From Mucilaginibacter achroorhodeus (GTDB taxonomy: Bacteria > Bacteroidota > Bacteroidia > Sphingobacteriales > Sphingobacteriaceae), in contig NZ_VOEI01000001.1 in assembly GCF_007846095.1 (NCBI RefSeq), positions 1,178,001 to 1,242,000 on the forward strand: a stretch of 64,000 nt of DNA, written 5' to 3'. The translations under genes were made by a program, and so were the position numbers. The notes below the pieces were generated by a model that saw only the letters and a list, made by a program, of their open reading frames with translations, did not search any database and had not been told where the DNA came from. This document shows, in pieces, positions 50,413-58,913 of this stretch (the stretch's first letter is position 1; each line of letters opens with the position of its first letter).

Positions 50413-51648
50413 GTGTTAGCCGGGAGAGCCATAAGTGTTTGCATAAAGGCCCTTTTTATTACTGCCTTGCTCTCGTGTGCTTTTAAGTTTGCAAGTGCCC
50501 AGTACTTCACACTTGAACCCGGCAGGAAAAAAGTAACCGTGCCCTTTAAGATGATACGCAATGCCATTATTGTTAAAATGCGCATTAATAACAAGGGGCC
50601 ATTTAACTTTATATTGGATACCGGTGTTGGTCTAATGATCATTACCGACCATACCTTAATTGATACGCTTAATATCGTACCATCCCGGTTCATTCGCTTA
50701 AATGGATTGGGAGATGCAGATGCCTCTGAAGCCATTATTACCCCAGCCTTAAATATCGGGATAGACGGCCTGGTAAGTAACGGTGTTGCTGCCGCGATTT
50801 TGAAGACCGATTTGTTTGATCTTTCGGGGCATATTGGTATGCCTATTCATGGCTTGCTTGGTTACGAGTTTTTTAATTCACTGGGCGTCAACATCAATTT
50901 TAACGACAGCCTTTTAACCGTTTACAGGCCCAATGAGCTGAAACCGCTAAAGCGAAGCCAAAAGATACCTATCACTATAGAAGAACATAAACCATACCTG
51001 CAAACCTATGTTACCATGCCTGATGGAACGGCGGTTTTTAACAAATTTGTAATCGACCTTGGGGCGGGGCATCCTATCTCGATAGAGAATATGATCAAAA
51101 AATATGGTCTGCCCAAAAATGCCTTCCCTGCAAATTTAGGGATAGCGTTAAACGGGCCGATATCCGGCTACTTAAGCCGCATAAAAGGCGTCGAATTAGG
51201 TAAATATAAACTTAAGAATGTCATCACAGCTTTCCCCTCAGCCGATTATCAATCAAGATCTGTTGTGGCCCGGGATGGCAATATTGGCATGGACATCTTA
51301 AAAAAGTTTAATATCGGGTTAGACTATACTAATGGTTACATGTATATAAAACCCAGTAAAACATTCAGCGCCCCGTTTGAACATGATATGAGCGGGATAG
51401 AATATTACTTAGCTGGAAAAGATCTTTCACGTGTAGTAGTTTCTCGGGTAGCTCCAAAGTCGGCAGCTGATGATATTGGCATGCTGGCAGGTGACGAGAT
51501 CCTCTCGATAAATTTTAAACCGGTAGCCAGGATGACGACCGAAGAAATAGATAATTTTTTTAAAACTCCGGGTAAAAGTTTGCTGCTCGAAGTTTTTCAT
51601 GATGGGCGCCGGGATAGGGTTGTTATTAATCTTAGACGCCAGTTTTAA
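50413..51648 (+). CDS. Exported retropepsin-like protease with PDZ domain
   Basis: 411 residues with an N-terminal signal (about 1-30, ending FKFASAQ) from a GTG start at 50413; no in-frame ATG precedes it. Two aspartyl-protease half-domains are visible: FILDTGVGLMII (Asp69) and FVIDLGAGHPISI (about residue 216), each with the DTG-like turn. A C-terminal PDZ domain (about 320-405) has VSRVAPKSAADDIGMLAGDE and GKSLLLEVFHDG. Likely a periplasmic peptidase or peptide-binding protein of the family common in Bacteroidota. Confidence 0.88.
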   Translation: MLAGRAISVCIKALFITALLSCAFKFASAQYFTLEPGRKKVTVPFKMIRNAIIVKMRINNKGPFNFILDTGVGLMIITDHTLIDTLNIVPSRFIRLNGLGDADASEAIITPALNIGIDGLVSNGVAAAILKTDLFDLSGHIGMPIHGLLGYEFFNSLGVNINFNDSLLTVYRPNELKPLKRSQKIPITIEEHKPYLQTYVTMPDGTAVFNKFVIDLGAGHPISIENMIKKYGLPKNAFPANLGIALNGPISGYLSRIKGVELGKYKLKNVITAFPSADYQSRSVVARDGNIGMDILKKFNIGLDYTNGYMYIKPSKTFSAPFEHDMSGIEYYLAGKDLSRVVVSRVAPKSAADDIGMLAGDEILSINFKPVARMTTEEIDNFFKTPGKSLLLEVFHDGRRDRVVINLRRQF

Positions 51649-51736
51649 TATTTGGCTTTGGTAATAAATATGTTGCGCTTAATATCTGAATAAATAGATA
51701 TTTTTACTCTTTACTAAAACCCTAATTAATTAAAAC

Positions 51737-54352
51737 ATGACCACCTCTCTGCGTTTAAAAACGTATGTACAGGTAGCAGCTATCGCGGCGGCGGCATTGG
51801 CATCATCATGTGCCACAAAAAAGCAGGCCGGTAGCACTGTTACCTTAAAAACTACTACAACCCCAGGCGGTAGCGCTACAGCAACTGCAACCGTTGGTGC
51901 CGGTAAAAAAGAAGGCATCAAAAAATTCAGCGATCTTGTTGGTAAAACTAAAGGCGATACAGGCCTTTTCACCACTTACAAAGTAGATGGTAAGTATTAC
52001 TTTGAGATACCTGATAGCCTTTTAAACCGCGAAATGCTGGTGGTAACCCGCTTTGTAAAAACGCCGGTTGGTTTAAAATCATTTGGCCAGCAGTATGGTG
52101 GCGAAGAAGTTAACGATCAGGTTTGGAAATGGCAGCGCCATGATAAACAGGTATTTGTGCGTGTGCCAAGCTACTCTGTACGGGCTGATAGCACATCAGA
52201 CATGTACCAATCTGTAAAAAACTCAAATCTTGATGCTGTTCTGGCTGCCTTTGACATCAAAGCGTACAACAAAGACACTACTGGTGTTTTGATTGACGTT
52301 ACCGATTTCTACAACGGAGATATCGCTGCCATCAGCGCTCCGGATGCAATAAAAAAACAGTACAAATTAGCCGGTATAGATAACAGCCGTTCTTACATTG
52401 ATACTGTAAAGAGCTTCCCTATAAATCTTGAGGTTCGTACACTTAAAACCTTCCGTGCAGGCGAATCGCCGACAGATAATAGCAATGCAGCGTTAACTTT
52501 TGAGTTCAATACTTCTATGCTGCTGTTGCCTAAAACGCCGATGAAAGCGCGGTTAAATGATTCACGCATCGGCTACTTTGGGCAGCGGCAGGTTGACTAC
52601 GGCACCGATGCTCAAAAAGCTGAGGTTACCGCATATATCCACCGATGGAAACTTGAGCCAAAAGATGAGGCCGCATACGCCCGTGGCGAATTGGTTGAAC
52701 CTAAGAAACAGATAGTTTACTACATTGATCCGGCTACGCCGAAGAAATGGGTGCCATATCTAATTGCAGGCATAAATGATTGGAACAAAGCTTTTGAAGC
52801 CGCAGGTTTTAAAAATGCCATAGTTGGTAAAGAAGCTCCAACAGCAAAAGAAGATCCCGAGTTTAGTACAGAAGATGCGCGCTACAGCGTAGTCCGCTAT
52901 TTTGCTTCAGACGTGCAAAATGCTTATGGTCCGCACATTTCAGACCCCCGCACGGGCGAGATACTGGAAAGCCACGTAGGATGGTACCATAACGTAATGA
53001 GCCTGCTACGTAATTGGTTCTTCATCCAAACCGCAGCGGTTAACCCTAACGTACGCATGGCTAAATTTACTGATGCACAAATGGGCGAACTGATCCGCTT
53101 TGTGTCATCACACGAAATAGGCCACACGCTTGGCTTGCCACATAACTTTGGATCGAGCTATGCTTACCCGGTTGATTCTTTACGCTCTAAAACCTTTACT
53201 GCTAAGCATGGTACAGCGCCATCTATTATGGACTATGCGCGCTTTAATTATATTGCCCAACCAGGCGATGGCGTAACACACCTGTATCCGCAAATTGGCG
53301 AGTACGACTTGTGGTCTATCAAATGGGGTTACAGCTACTTCCCGGGCAATAAAACGGCCCAGCAGGAAAAGGAAACGCTTGATACCTGGACTAAGGCTAA
53401 AGCAGGCAACCCGCTTTATTACTATGGCCGCCAGGGTACATCTATCGATCCGCGCCTGCAAAACGAGGACTTGGGCGATAACGCTATGAAAGCAAGCAAC
53501 TATGGTATTGCTAACCTAAAACGCATATTGCCAAACATTGAGAAATGGACCTACCAAAAAGGCGAAGAGTATGATGATGTTGAGACATTATACAACGAAG
53601 TTATTGGCCAGTACAATCGTTACATTGGTCACGTAACTACAAACATAGGCGGCATGAACGAAAACTTTAAAACCTACGATCAGAAAGGTCCGGTTTATGG
53701 GTTCGTCAATAAAAACCTGCAGCACGATGCGGTCATGTTCTTAGACCAGCAGGTATTTACCACACCAACCTGGCTGGTAAACCGCGAAGAGCTTGGTAAA
53801 TTTGATAACGGTGTAACCTTAAATCGCATTAAGGCGGTGCAGGTAAACGCTGTTGCTAATGTGCTTAACCCTTCACGTTTGGCGCGTATGTATGATAACC
53901 AATCAAAGAATGGCTTAAATGCTTACACCGTAAATAACCTGTTTGATGACCTGCGTACAGGTATATTTGGTAAAGTAAAACCGGATGAGTTTAAACGTAA
54001 CCTGCAACGCAGCTATGTAGATAACCTTAAAAATCTGCTTAATGATGATGCAAGTCGTAGCTTCCCGGGTGTACCGCCTGCACAACTTGCTAACATGGGG
54101 ATGACACCTATAAATATTGCCTTATCAGATATCAGGCCTATGGTTCGTGTAGAGTTGGCTAAGATAAGCAAGAGCCTGCCTGCTGGTGGAGATGCTCTTA
54201 CTGCAGCACATTATGCAGATCTGCGCCTGCGTATCAAGGAGGCACTTAACCCAACGCGCCCTGTGGTAAATATGTCTGCCGGTATGCCGGGCCGTTTAAC
54301 AGACGATGCCGCACCTAAGCAGGATAACAACTGCTGGCCACAAACGTGGTAA
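51737..54352 (+). CDS. Zinc-dependent metalloprotease with DUF5117/DUF5118
   Basis: 871-residue lipoprotein-like enzyme. The signal ends ALASSCATK (lipobox ASSC). A short DUF5118 segment (about 55-85, KFSDLVGKTKGDTGLF) leads into DUF5117 (about 95-290). The metzincin site HEIGHTLGLPHNF (about 456-468) has HExxHxxGxxH, with SIMDYARFNYI downstream as the Met-turn. The C-terminal 380 residues, DUF4953-like, contain Trp-rich and Asn-rich segments. Likely cell-surface or periplasmic protein degradation. 88 bases separate it from the aspartyl-protease gene. It ends with a very strong terminator. Confidence 0.92.
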   Translation: MTTSLRLKTYVQVAAIAAAALASSCATKKQAGSTVTLKTTTTPGGSATATATVGAGKKEGIKKFSDLVGKTKGDTGLFTTYKVDGKYYFEIPDSLLNREMLVVTRFVKTPVGLKSFGQQYGGEEVNDQVWKWQRHDKQVFVRVPSYSVRADSTSDMYQSVKNSNLDAVLAAFDIKAYNKDTTGVLIDVTDFYNGDIAAISAPDAIKKQYKLAGIDNSRSYIDTVKSFPINLEVRTLKTFRAGESPTDNSNAALTFEFNTSMLLLPKTPMKARLNDSRIGYFGQRQVDYGTDAQKAEVTAYIHRWKLEPKDEAAYARGELVEPKKQIVYYIDPATPKKWVPYLIAGINDWNKAFEAAGFKNAIVGKEAPTAKEDPEFSTEDARYSVVRYFASDVQNAYGPHISDPRTGEILESHVGWYHNVMSLLRNWFFIQTAAVNPNVRMAKFTDAQMGELIRFVSSHEIGHTLGLPHNFGSSYAYPVDSLRSKTFTAKHGTAPSIMDYARFNYIAQPGDGVTHLYPQIGEYDLWSIKWGYSYFPGNKTAQQEKETLDTWTKAKAGNPLYYYGRQGTSIDPRLQNEDLGDNAMKASNYGIANLKRILPNIEKWTYQKGEEYDDVETLYNEVIGQYNRYIGHVTTNIGGMNENFKTYDQKGPVYGFVNKNLQHDAVMFLDQQVFTTPTWLVNREELGKFDNGVTLNRIKAVQVNAVANVLNPSRLARMYDNQSKNGLNAYTVNNLFDDLRTGIFGKVKPDEFKRNLQRSYVDNLKNLLNDDASRSFPGVPPAQLANMGMTPINIALSDIRPMVRVELAKISKSLPAGGDALTAAHYADLRLRIKEALNPTRPVVNMSAGMPGRLTDDAAPKQDNNCWPQTW

Positions 54353-54369
54353 ATGCAGACGCTCAAATT

Positions 54370-54406
54370 AAAGAAAGCCGCCATGTTTATACTGGCGGCT
54401 TTCTTT
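54370..54406. terminator. Strong terminator at 54.4 kb
   Basis: Perfect 14-base arms AAAGAAAGCCGCCA (54370-54383) and complement (54393-54406) around TGTTTATAC, with A-rich and T-rich flanks. Confidence 0.93.
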
Positions 54407-54414
54407 TTACACAT

Positions 54415-54687
54415 CTATTTTAACTGACTTATATTGTCGAAAAAAGCAGTCTGAAGATCGAGCAGGGTTTTAACATTCATTTTCTCTCCATACATATCAA
54501 AGCACAGAAACCTAGCCTTTGAATGGTCGTTATCTTTTTCCCTTTCAAAAAAATTAAAGGTTTCAAAGAAATAATGATTGGTTGTCACTTTACTCTTTCC
54601 GCTCGTTTGTGATGCATTGAGCCTGAAGCCGATAGCATCCATCCACTTATGCACACGTGCATGCAGCGTTCCTTTCAAATTATCCAT
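54415..54687 (-). CDS. Hypothetical protein
   Basis: 90 residues (begins MDNLKGTLHARVHKWMDAIGF, contains TTNHYFFETFNFFEREKD and ARFLCFDMYGEKMNVKTLL). No signal, membrane segment or known motif. Codon use matches its neighbours, and it is flanked by terminator-like stems, so it is likely a real single-gene unit. I do not recognise the family. Confidence 0.6.
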   Translation of the reverse strand: MDNLKGTLHARVHKWMDAIGFRLNASQTSGKSKVTTNHYFFETFNFFEREKDNDHSKARFLCFDMYGEKMNVKTLLDLQTAFFDNISQLK

Positions 54688-54784
54688 AGGTTAAATGTTT
54701 TTGTCTTTCAACGAAAATCCGTGCCAAAGGTTGTATAATTTGACTAACCTTTTTAAACAAAGGTTAGTATCTGCAGTGTAAAAG

Positions 54785-54814
54785 TTAAGGGTTGCCTATT
54801 ATGGCAACCCTTAA
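54785..54814 (-). terminator. Terminator of the secreted 177-residue protein gene
   Basis: TTAAGGGTTGCC (54785-54796) and GGCAACCCTTAA (54803-54814) are perfect 12-base arms around TATTAT, downstream of the minus-strand gene ending at 54839. Confidence 0.88.
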
Positions 54815-54838
54815 TTCTGTTATATAACTCTTAATAAA

Positions 54839-55372
54839 TTAATGTCCGTGCTTGCGGTCTTTTTCATATCGTTTTACATCTTTACGATATTCTTTGTAGT
54901 CCTTACGGGCATCTTTGCGATCGCGTTGTATCTCTTTGTGATAAGCCTGCCTTTCTTTATTGGCCATCCAATGATCACGGTATTTTACATCCCGGCTATC
55001 ACGAATGATCGACTGTCCGCCACGGCCACGGTAACCCGCGTACTTAGTACGATACACGTTGTCGCTTAACCAGGGCTGGCGTTCGTTTATTACCACCTTA
55101 TAGCCATTGTACAAATTGTAATTGCTGTATCTGCTTGGCAAAGATGCTCTGCGTACCCATGAATTATCATCGTAATATACATATTGGTGAGCAGGTACAT
55201 CATAATAAGCACCAACGTCCGGCAAGTAGTAGTAATCTACATGATCATAGCCAACGGGGCCCCAATCAGGCTGGCTGCCTATATTAATGTTTAAACTAAT
55301 TTGCGCTTTTGCGTCTTGTTTGTATGCTGCGCAGCTTAAAAATATCGCCGCTGCTAAAATCATCTTTTTCAT
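54839..55372 (-). CDS. Exported Tyr/Arg/Lys-rich protein
   Basis: 177 residues with a signal peptide (MKKMILAAAIFLSCAAYKQDAKAQ). The mature N-terminus has a Pro-x-Trp-Gly-Pro segment (QPDWGPVGYDHVDYYYLPD) that resembles many secreted Bacteroidota proteins. The C-terminal half is very basic and Tyr-rich with a repeated D-x-K-x-Y pattern (KDARKDYKEYRKDVKRY). Function unknown; a nucleic-acid or polyanion binding role is only a guess from composition. Confidence 0.78.
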   Translation of the reverse strand: MKKMILAAAIFLSCAAYKQDAKAQISLNINIGSQPDWGPVGYDHVDYYYLPDVGAYYDVPAHQYVYYDDNSWVRRASLPSRYSNYNLYNGYKVVINERQPWLSDNVYRTKYAGYRGRGGQSIIRDSRDVKYRDHWMANKERQAYHKEIQRDRKDARKDYKEYRKDVKRYEKDRKHGH

Positions 55373-55457
55373 ATCTGTATAGATTTTGTAGATATGACTT
55401 AACGCTAAATAAACGGTTTAGTTTGTAGCATCGATGTTACAACACCATTTAACAACA

Positions 55458-55490
55458 AAAAGGGTAACGTGTTATACGCCACCCCTTTAT
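55458..55490 (-). terminator. Putative terminator of the CtpA-type protease gene
   Basis: On the minus strand ATAAAGGGGT and ACCCTTTTT pair (one bulge) around GGCGTATAACACGTT, ending in TTTTTGTTGTT. It sits 17 bases beyond the stop. Confidence 0.6.
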
Positions 55491-55506
55491 AAAGCACTTT
55501 ATTCTT

Positions 55507-57240
55507 TTAGTCGTTGTCTTCCTTCTCCTTTTTACCGGCCATTGCCAACACTGGTTTACCTATCACTTTAAAGCTCCCTTCACCTTTTAGGATAGATGCC
55601 AATTGGGTTTTGCTTTGCATGGTTTTTACAGCTTCTGCCAACTCTTTATCGTATTTAAAGTTGGCTTCGTAACGGCCTTTTTCATAAGCATAGCGGGATG
55701 ATATCTCGTTTTCCAGCACCTGCTTTATCTCATCCTTATGCATCTGCAGGTCGCTTTGTTTGTTGCTTGCCATCTTGGCTTTCAAAGCATCATACTCTGC
55801 CTGTATCTGGGTAAACTGTTTTTCTTTTGTAGCTTCAGTTTTAAGATTTTTTAATATCTTTTCAGATACCGGGGTGTAAGTGTAATTTTTGCCTTGCAGG
55901 TATTTGGTGAAATCTGCATAATCAGCATCCGTCAGCCTGAAAGTTTTTGGATCAATTGGCTGCGGGTGAGCGGTGCGATATAAGGTTGCATAATCAAAAA
56001 TATATAACTTGCTTATCAGTGTTGAGGTGATGTTAGCAAAGCGCTCCTGCTTTACCGGGATATCCGGATAGATACCGCTTCCATCATAAACAGAACGGCC
56101 ATTACGGGTCTTAAACTCGTGGATGGATGAGTCTGCTACCTTGATCACACTACCATCGTCTTTACGGTGGGCATAATCAAGTTCCTGCACACATCTGCCA
56201 GATGGAATGTAGTACTTTGCAACCGTGATCTTCACCAGGCTATTATAAGGAAGATTAAACGTTTGCTGCACCAGGCCTTTGCCATAACTGCGCTGACCGA
56301 TCACAATAGCCCTATCCAAGTCTTGTAACGCTCCTGCCGTGATCTCTGATGCTGAAGCCGAGCGACCATTAACCACCACCACGAGAGGTAAATTAGGTTC
56401 CATTGGTGTAGCCACGGTATTATAGCTGAAATTTTTCCCTCTTATCTTTCCTTTTTGCGACACTACCAGTACATCTTTTGCTACGAAAAGATTAACAATT
56501 TTTACAGCTTCCTGTAAGATACCGCCACCATTTGAACGAAGATCGAGAATAATGCCGTTGGGATTGTTCTTTTTAAGCGCTACTAATGCTGTGGTTACTT
56601 CATCGGCAGAGTTCTCTAAAAACTTATTCAGTTTAATGTAGCCCATATTGCCGTCAACCATGCCGTAATAAACTACGTTTGGCTGTTTTATCTCATCCCT
56701 AACAATGTTTTTAACAACGGGCGCTTCTTCGCCGCGTTTTAGTAAAAGCTTAACAGCAGCTCCTTTTGAACCTTTGAGCAGGGTGCTTATCTGATCGTTG
56801 GTTTTGCCGGCAAGGTCAATGTCATTAATCTTAAGTAACTGATCGCCCTGGCGTATATCTGCTTTTTGCGCAGCAAATCCCTCAAAGATATCAGAGATAA
56901 ATACTTTGTTATCCCTCAGGAAAATTCCTGCACCTATGCCGCCGTACTGCGTGCTAACGTAGTGTAATTTGTAATCCTCTACTTCAGACTCGGGTACAAA
57001 CTCGGTGTATGGGTCAAGGCCATCAAGCATAGCATCAACACCGGTTTTTACCAGCTTGGCCGAGTTAATGTCATCTACGTAATTAAGATTTACCTCTTTA
57101 TATACCGATGCAAATACATCAAGGTTCTTTGATATCTGAAAGAGATCGTCCTGAAAGCTCCATAGCCCTATAGCTAAGCCTAAGGCACCCACACAAAGCG
57201 CAGGTTTTTTTAATCGATTTAATGTACGTTCTTCCTTCAT
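55507..57240 (-). CDS. S41 C-terminal processing protease (CtpA-like)
   Basis: 577 residues from MKEERTLNRLKKPALCVGAL with one N-terminal membrane segment. A PDZ domain (about 85-165: IFLRDNKVFISDIFEGFAA, GDQLLKINDIDLAG) is followed by the S41 core with ILDLRSNGGGIL, NGRSASASEITAGAL (nucleophile Ser) and RSYGKGLVQQ (general base Lys). The C-terminal region from about 440 is helical and Lys/Gln-rich. It cleaves C-termini of periplasmic proteins. A start at 57252 is also possible. Confidence 0.94.
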   Translation of the reverse strand: MKEERTLNRLKKPALCVGALGLAIGLWSFQDDLFQISKNLDVFASVYKEVNLNYVDDINSAKLVKTGVDAMLDGLDPYTEFVPESEVEDYKLHYVSTQYGGIGAGIFLRDNKVFISDIFEGFAAQKADIRQGDQLLKINDIDLAGKTNDQISTLLKGSKGAAVKLLLKRGEEAPVVKNIVRDEIKQPNVVYYGMVDGNMGYIKLNKFLENSADEVTTALVALKKNNPNGIILDLRSNGGGILQEAVKIVNLFVAKDVLVVSQKGKIRGKNFSYNTVATPMEPNLPLVVVVNGRSASASEITAGALQDLDRAIVIGQRSYGKGLVQQTFNLPYNSLVKITVAKYYIPSGRCVQELDYAHRKDDGSVIKVADSSIHEFKTRNGRSVYDGSGIYPDIPVKQERFANITSTLISKLYIFDYATLYRTAHPQPIDPKTFRLTDADYADFTKYLQGKNYTYTPVSEKILKNLKTEATKEKQFTQIQAEYDALKAKMASNKQSDLQMHKDEIKQVLENEISSRYAYEKGRYEANFKYDKELAEAVKTMQSKTQLASILKGEGSFKVIGKPVLAMAGKKEKEDND

Positions 57241-57300
57241 AGGTAAGCGCATGAACCCTAATATATAAAAAGCCGAACGACTTTTTACTATAAACTGTTT

Positions 57301-57516
57301 TTACAGCCTGTTAGTATCAATATTTACAAGCGCTTTTTTTAAAGTGAAAACCACGTACTCCCTGTCGCGGTTCACCAGTTCTGCTATGCGGTTTATCAGG
57401 CTGTCTTCCTGGCCTGCGGTATATTGTAGTTCTTCGTCGGTAAGGTGATTGTATTTTCGCTGAAGCTTTATTTTAACGCGCTTCCAGTCCTTATCGCTTA
57501 TAGTGATCTCTGCCAT
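57301..57516 (-). CDS. Small CsbD-like stress protein
   Basis: 71 residues from MAEITISDKDW, without signal peptide. The segment KIKLQRKYNHLTDEELQYTAGQ resembles the CsbD core (general stress response proteins), followed by a helical segment DSLINRIAELVNRDREYVVF. Similarity is partial, so the family assignment is tentative. Confidence 0.6.
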   Translation of the reverse strand: MAEITISDKDWKRVKIKLQRKYNHLTDEELQYTAGQEDSLINRIAELVNRDREYVVFTLKKALVNIDTNRL

Positions 57517-57695
57517 AAAAAGAATTTGTTGAAGCAAAAATATAAAAAACGCACCGCTTAACGTTTAAGATGTTGCATCGCGTTAAACTTTTAACATAAA
57601 TGCGCATCAAAACGTTTTACCAACAACCAATTATGCTTTACGTACAGGTTAGACTGCCTAAGCAATGGCATAAGCGGTAATTAAAACTAACAACT

Positions 57696-58283
57696 ATGAA
57701 AAAGTACCTTTTAAGTTTTGCTATTATTTTAGCAGCGGCGTTTAGCGCCAAAGCCCAATTCTCGCTGGGCGCAAAAGCAGGCATCAATTTTTCAAAGATC
57801 AACGCCGATAATGTAAGTGAATCATCAGTAACGGGCTACCAGGTAGGGGCTTTTGCGCGTTTTGGCAGCAAATTGTATTTACAGCCCGAGCTTTACCTGG
57901 GCAGCAGCGGTGGTAAATTTGATTTTAATAATAACAACGGCACAACTACCGCAAACGGTAAAGTAACTTTCACATCCCTTAACTTACCGCTATTGGTAGG
58001 TAAAGGCTGGGGCGGAGACAACCTCAATTTTAGAGTGATGGCAGGCCCCGTTTACAGCTATCTGCTTGATAAAAACCAGAGTTTTAGCGATAACGTGAGT
58101 GGTGCGTATAACGATTTTGGTGATTATAAGAAAAGCACATTGGGTTTCCAGGCCGGTGCGGGTATTGATATCGGGCATATTACAGCTGATTTTAGATATG
58201 AAGGTGGCCTTACCAAGATAAACCAAAACTTTGGCCAGCGCCAAAACCTGTGGGCTTTGAGTGTAGGCTTTAAGTTTTTCTAA
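57696..58283 (+). CDS. Outer-membrane beta-barrel protein (PorT-like)
   Basis: 195 residues with a signal peptide (MKKYLLSFAIILAAAFSAKAQ) and alternating-strand pattern (LGAKAGINFSKI, YQVGAFARFGSKLYLQPEL, LGFQAGAGIDIGHITADFRY) ending with a Phe (SVGFKFF), as expected for an eight-strand barrel. It belongs to the PorT / OMP_b-brl_2 type that is abundant in Bacteroidota; specific function unknown. Confidence 0.88.
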   Translation: MKKYLLSFAIILAAAFSAKAQFSLGAKAGINFSKINADNVSESSVTGYQVGAFARFGSKLYLQPELYLGSSGGKFDFNNNNGTTTANGKVTFTSLNLPLLVGKGWGGDNLNFRVMAGPVYSYLLDKNQSFSDNVSGAYNDFGDYKKSTLGFQAGAGIDIGHITADFRYEGGLTKINQNFGQRQNLWALSVGFKFF

Positions 58284-58308
58284 CGGATCTGTGTCTTATT
58301 GTATAATG

Positions 58309-58348
58309 AGCAAAGCCGCGGCATAATACGTCGCGGCTTTGCTGTTTT
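58309..58348 (+). terminator. Terminator of the beta-barrel gene
   Basis: AGCAAAGCCGCG (58309-58320) and CGCGGCTTTGCT (58332-58343) are perfect 12-base arms around GCATAATACGT, followed by GTTTTG. Confidence 0.85.
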
Positions 58349-58400
58349 GTTACTTCAATCATGTCATTAATAACTTAATTGAATGCTTTAGAAATCTTCT

Positions 58401-58437
58401 TATAAAAGTAAAGCTCCTGATGGGCAGGAGCTTTTAC
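58401..58437 (-). terminator. Terminator of the tRNA-like RNA unit
   Basis: AAAGCTCCTG (58410-58419) and CAGGAGCTTT (58425-58434) pair around ATGGG. On the minus strand the stem is followed by TACTTTTATA. It lies about 37 bases beyond the 3' end of the first tRNA-like RNA and no minus-strand gene lies between. Confidence 0.72.
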
Positions 58438-58470
58438 TAACCAATTATAAACCTAAATTATGAGAAGAGC

Positions 58471-58586
58471 TGTAGGAGAAGGGGTCGAACCTTCAAGGAG
58501 TGGTTATTCTTATTGCTAAGAGTTTCCCATTATTCTCCGCCACCGGGACAAGGAGGTGTGTCTGCCAAAAATTTCACCATCCTACA
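58471..58586 (-). ncRNA. tRNA-like structured RNA, copy A (116 nt)
   Basis: Read on the minus strand, the ends TGTAGGA (58586-58580) and TCCTACA (58477-58471) pair as a 7-bp acceptor stem. A class II D arm follows (GTG/CAC around AAATTTTTGGCAGA), then CCTCC-TTGTCCC-GGTGG as a candidate anticodon arm with a central T-T mismatch, a long branched variable region closed by GGAG/CTCC, with an inner TCTTA-GCAA-TAAGA hairpin, and a canonical T arm (GAAGG-TTCGACC-CCTTC). A typical class II tRNA has about 85-90 nt. The would-be anticodon GUC followed by C37 is not normal. CCA is not encoded (GCT follows). It could be a divergent tRNA or a tRNA-derived regulatory RNA. Confidence 0.78.
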
Positions 58587-58650
58587 GGATTGTATTAATT
58601 CAAAAGTTTAAAGTCAAAATTCAAAAACTTTGTACTTTCTTATTAATAGC

Positions 58651-58761
58651 TGTTGGGGAAGGGTTCGAACCTTCAAGGAGTAGTTAGCCCGCTTCGGGTT
58701 TCCTATGCTCTCCGCCACCGGGACAAGGAGGTGTGTCTGCCAAAAATTTCACCACCCAACA
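58651..58761 (-). ncRNA. tRNA-like structured RNA, copy B (111 nt)
   Basis: Tandem homologue of copy A on the minus strand. Acceptor TGTTGGG/CCCAACA differs from copy A at two pairs, both compensated. The 46 bases from the D arm to the start of the variable region (58754-58709) are identical to copy A (58579-58534). The variable arm again has GGAG/CTCC closing, but the inner hairpin is CCCG-AAG-CGGG: different sequence, same shape. The T arm is GAAGG-TTCGAAC-CCTTC. The pattern of conserved core plus covarying stems is strong evidence of a selected RNA structure. It is nearest the promoter, followed by copy A and then the terminator. Confidence 0.78.
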
Positions 58762-58808
58762 ATGTTTTTTATTTTAAAGTACGGTCGGCAACTGTCAATT
58801 GCTTAATA

Positions 58809-58816
58809 CAAAAGTA
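58809..58816 (-). promoter_or_regulatory. Promoter -7 box of the tRNA-like unit
   Basis: On the minus strand TACTTTTG (58816-58809) exactly fits TAnnTTTG and lies 47 bases before the 5' end of copy B, consistent with a leader that is trimmed off by RNase P. Confidence 0.6.
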
Positions 58817-58913
58817 ACGGACATGTCTTTTCCTTGCAAATATTTCAACAAAATATTTTTATTTTTAGTTTTATTTTAATTAAACTTGTCTATAAATAAA
58901 GATATTTAAAATT

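Noticed and set aside
58471..58761. Two near-identical blocks could be CRISPR repeats
   Set aside because: Only two copies, each over 110 bases, internally structured with tRNA-type arms; no short regular repeat-spacer pattern and no cas genes.
58471..58761. Calling both RNAs ordinary tRNA-Asp(GUC)
   Set aside because: Class II body, mismatched anticodon stem, pyrimidine at position 37 and oversized variable arm do not fit tRNA-Asp.
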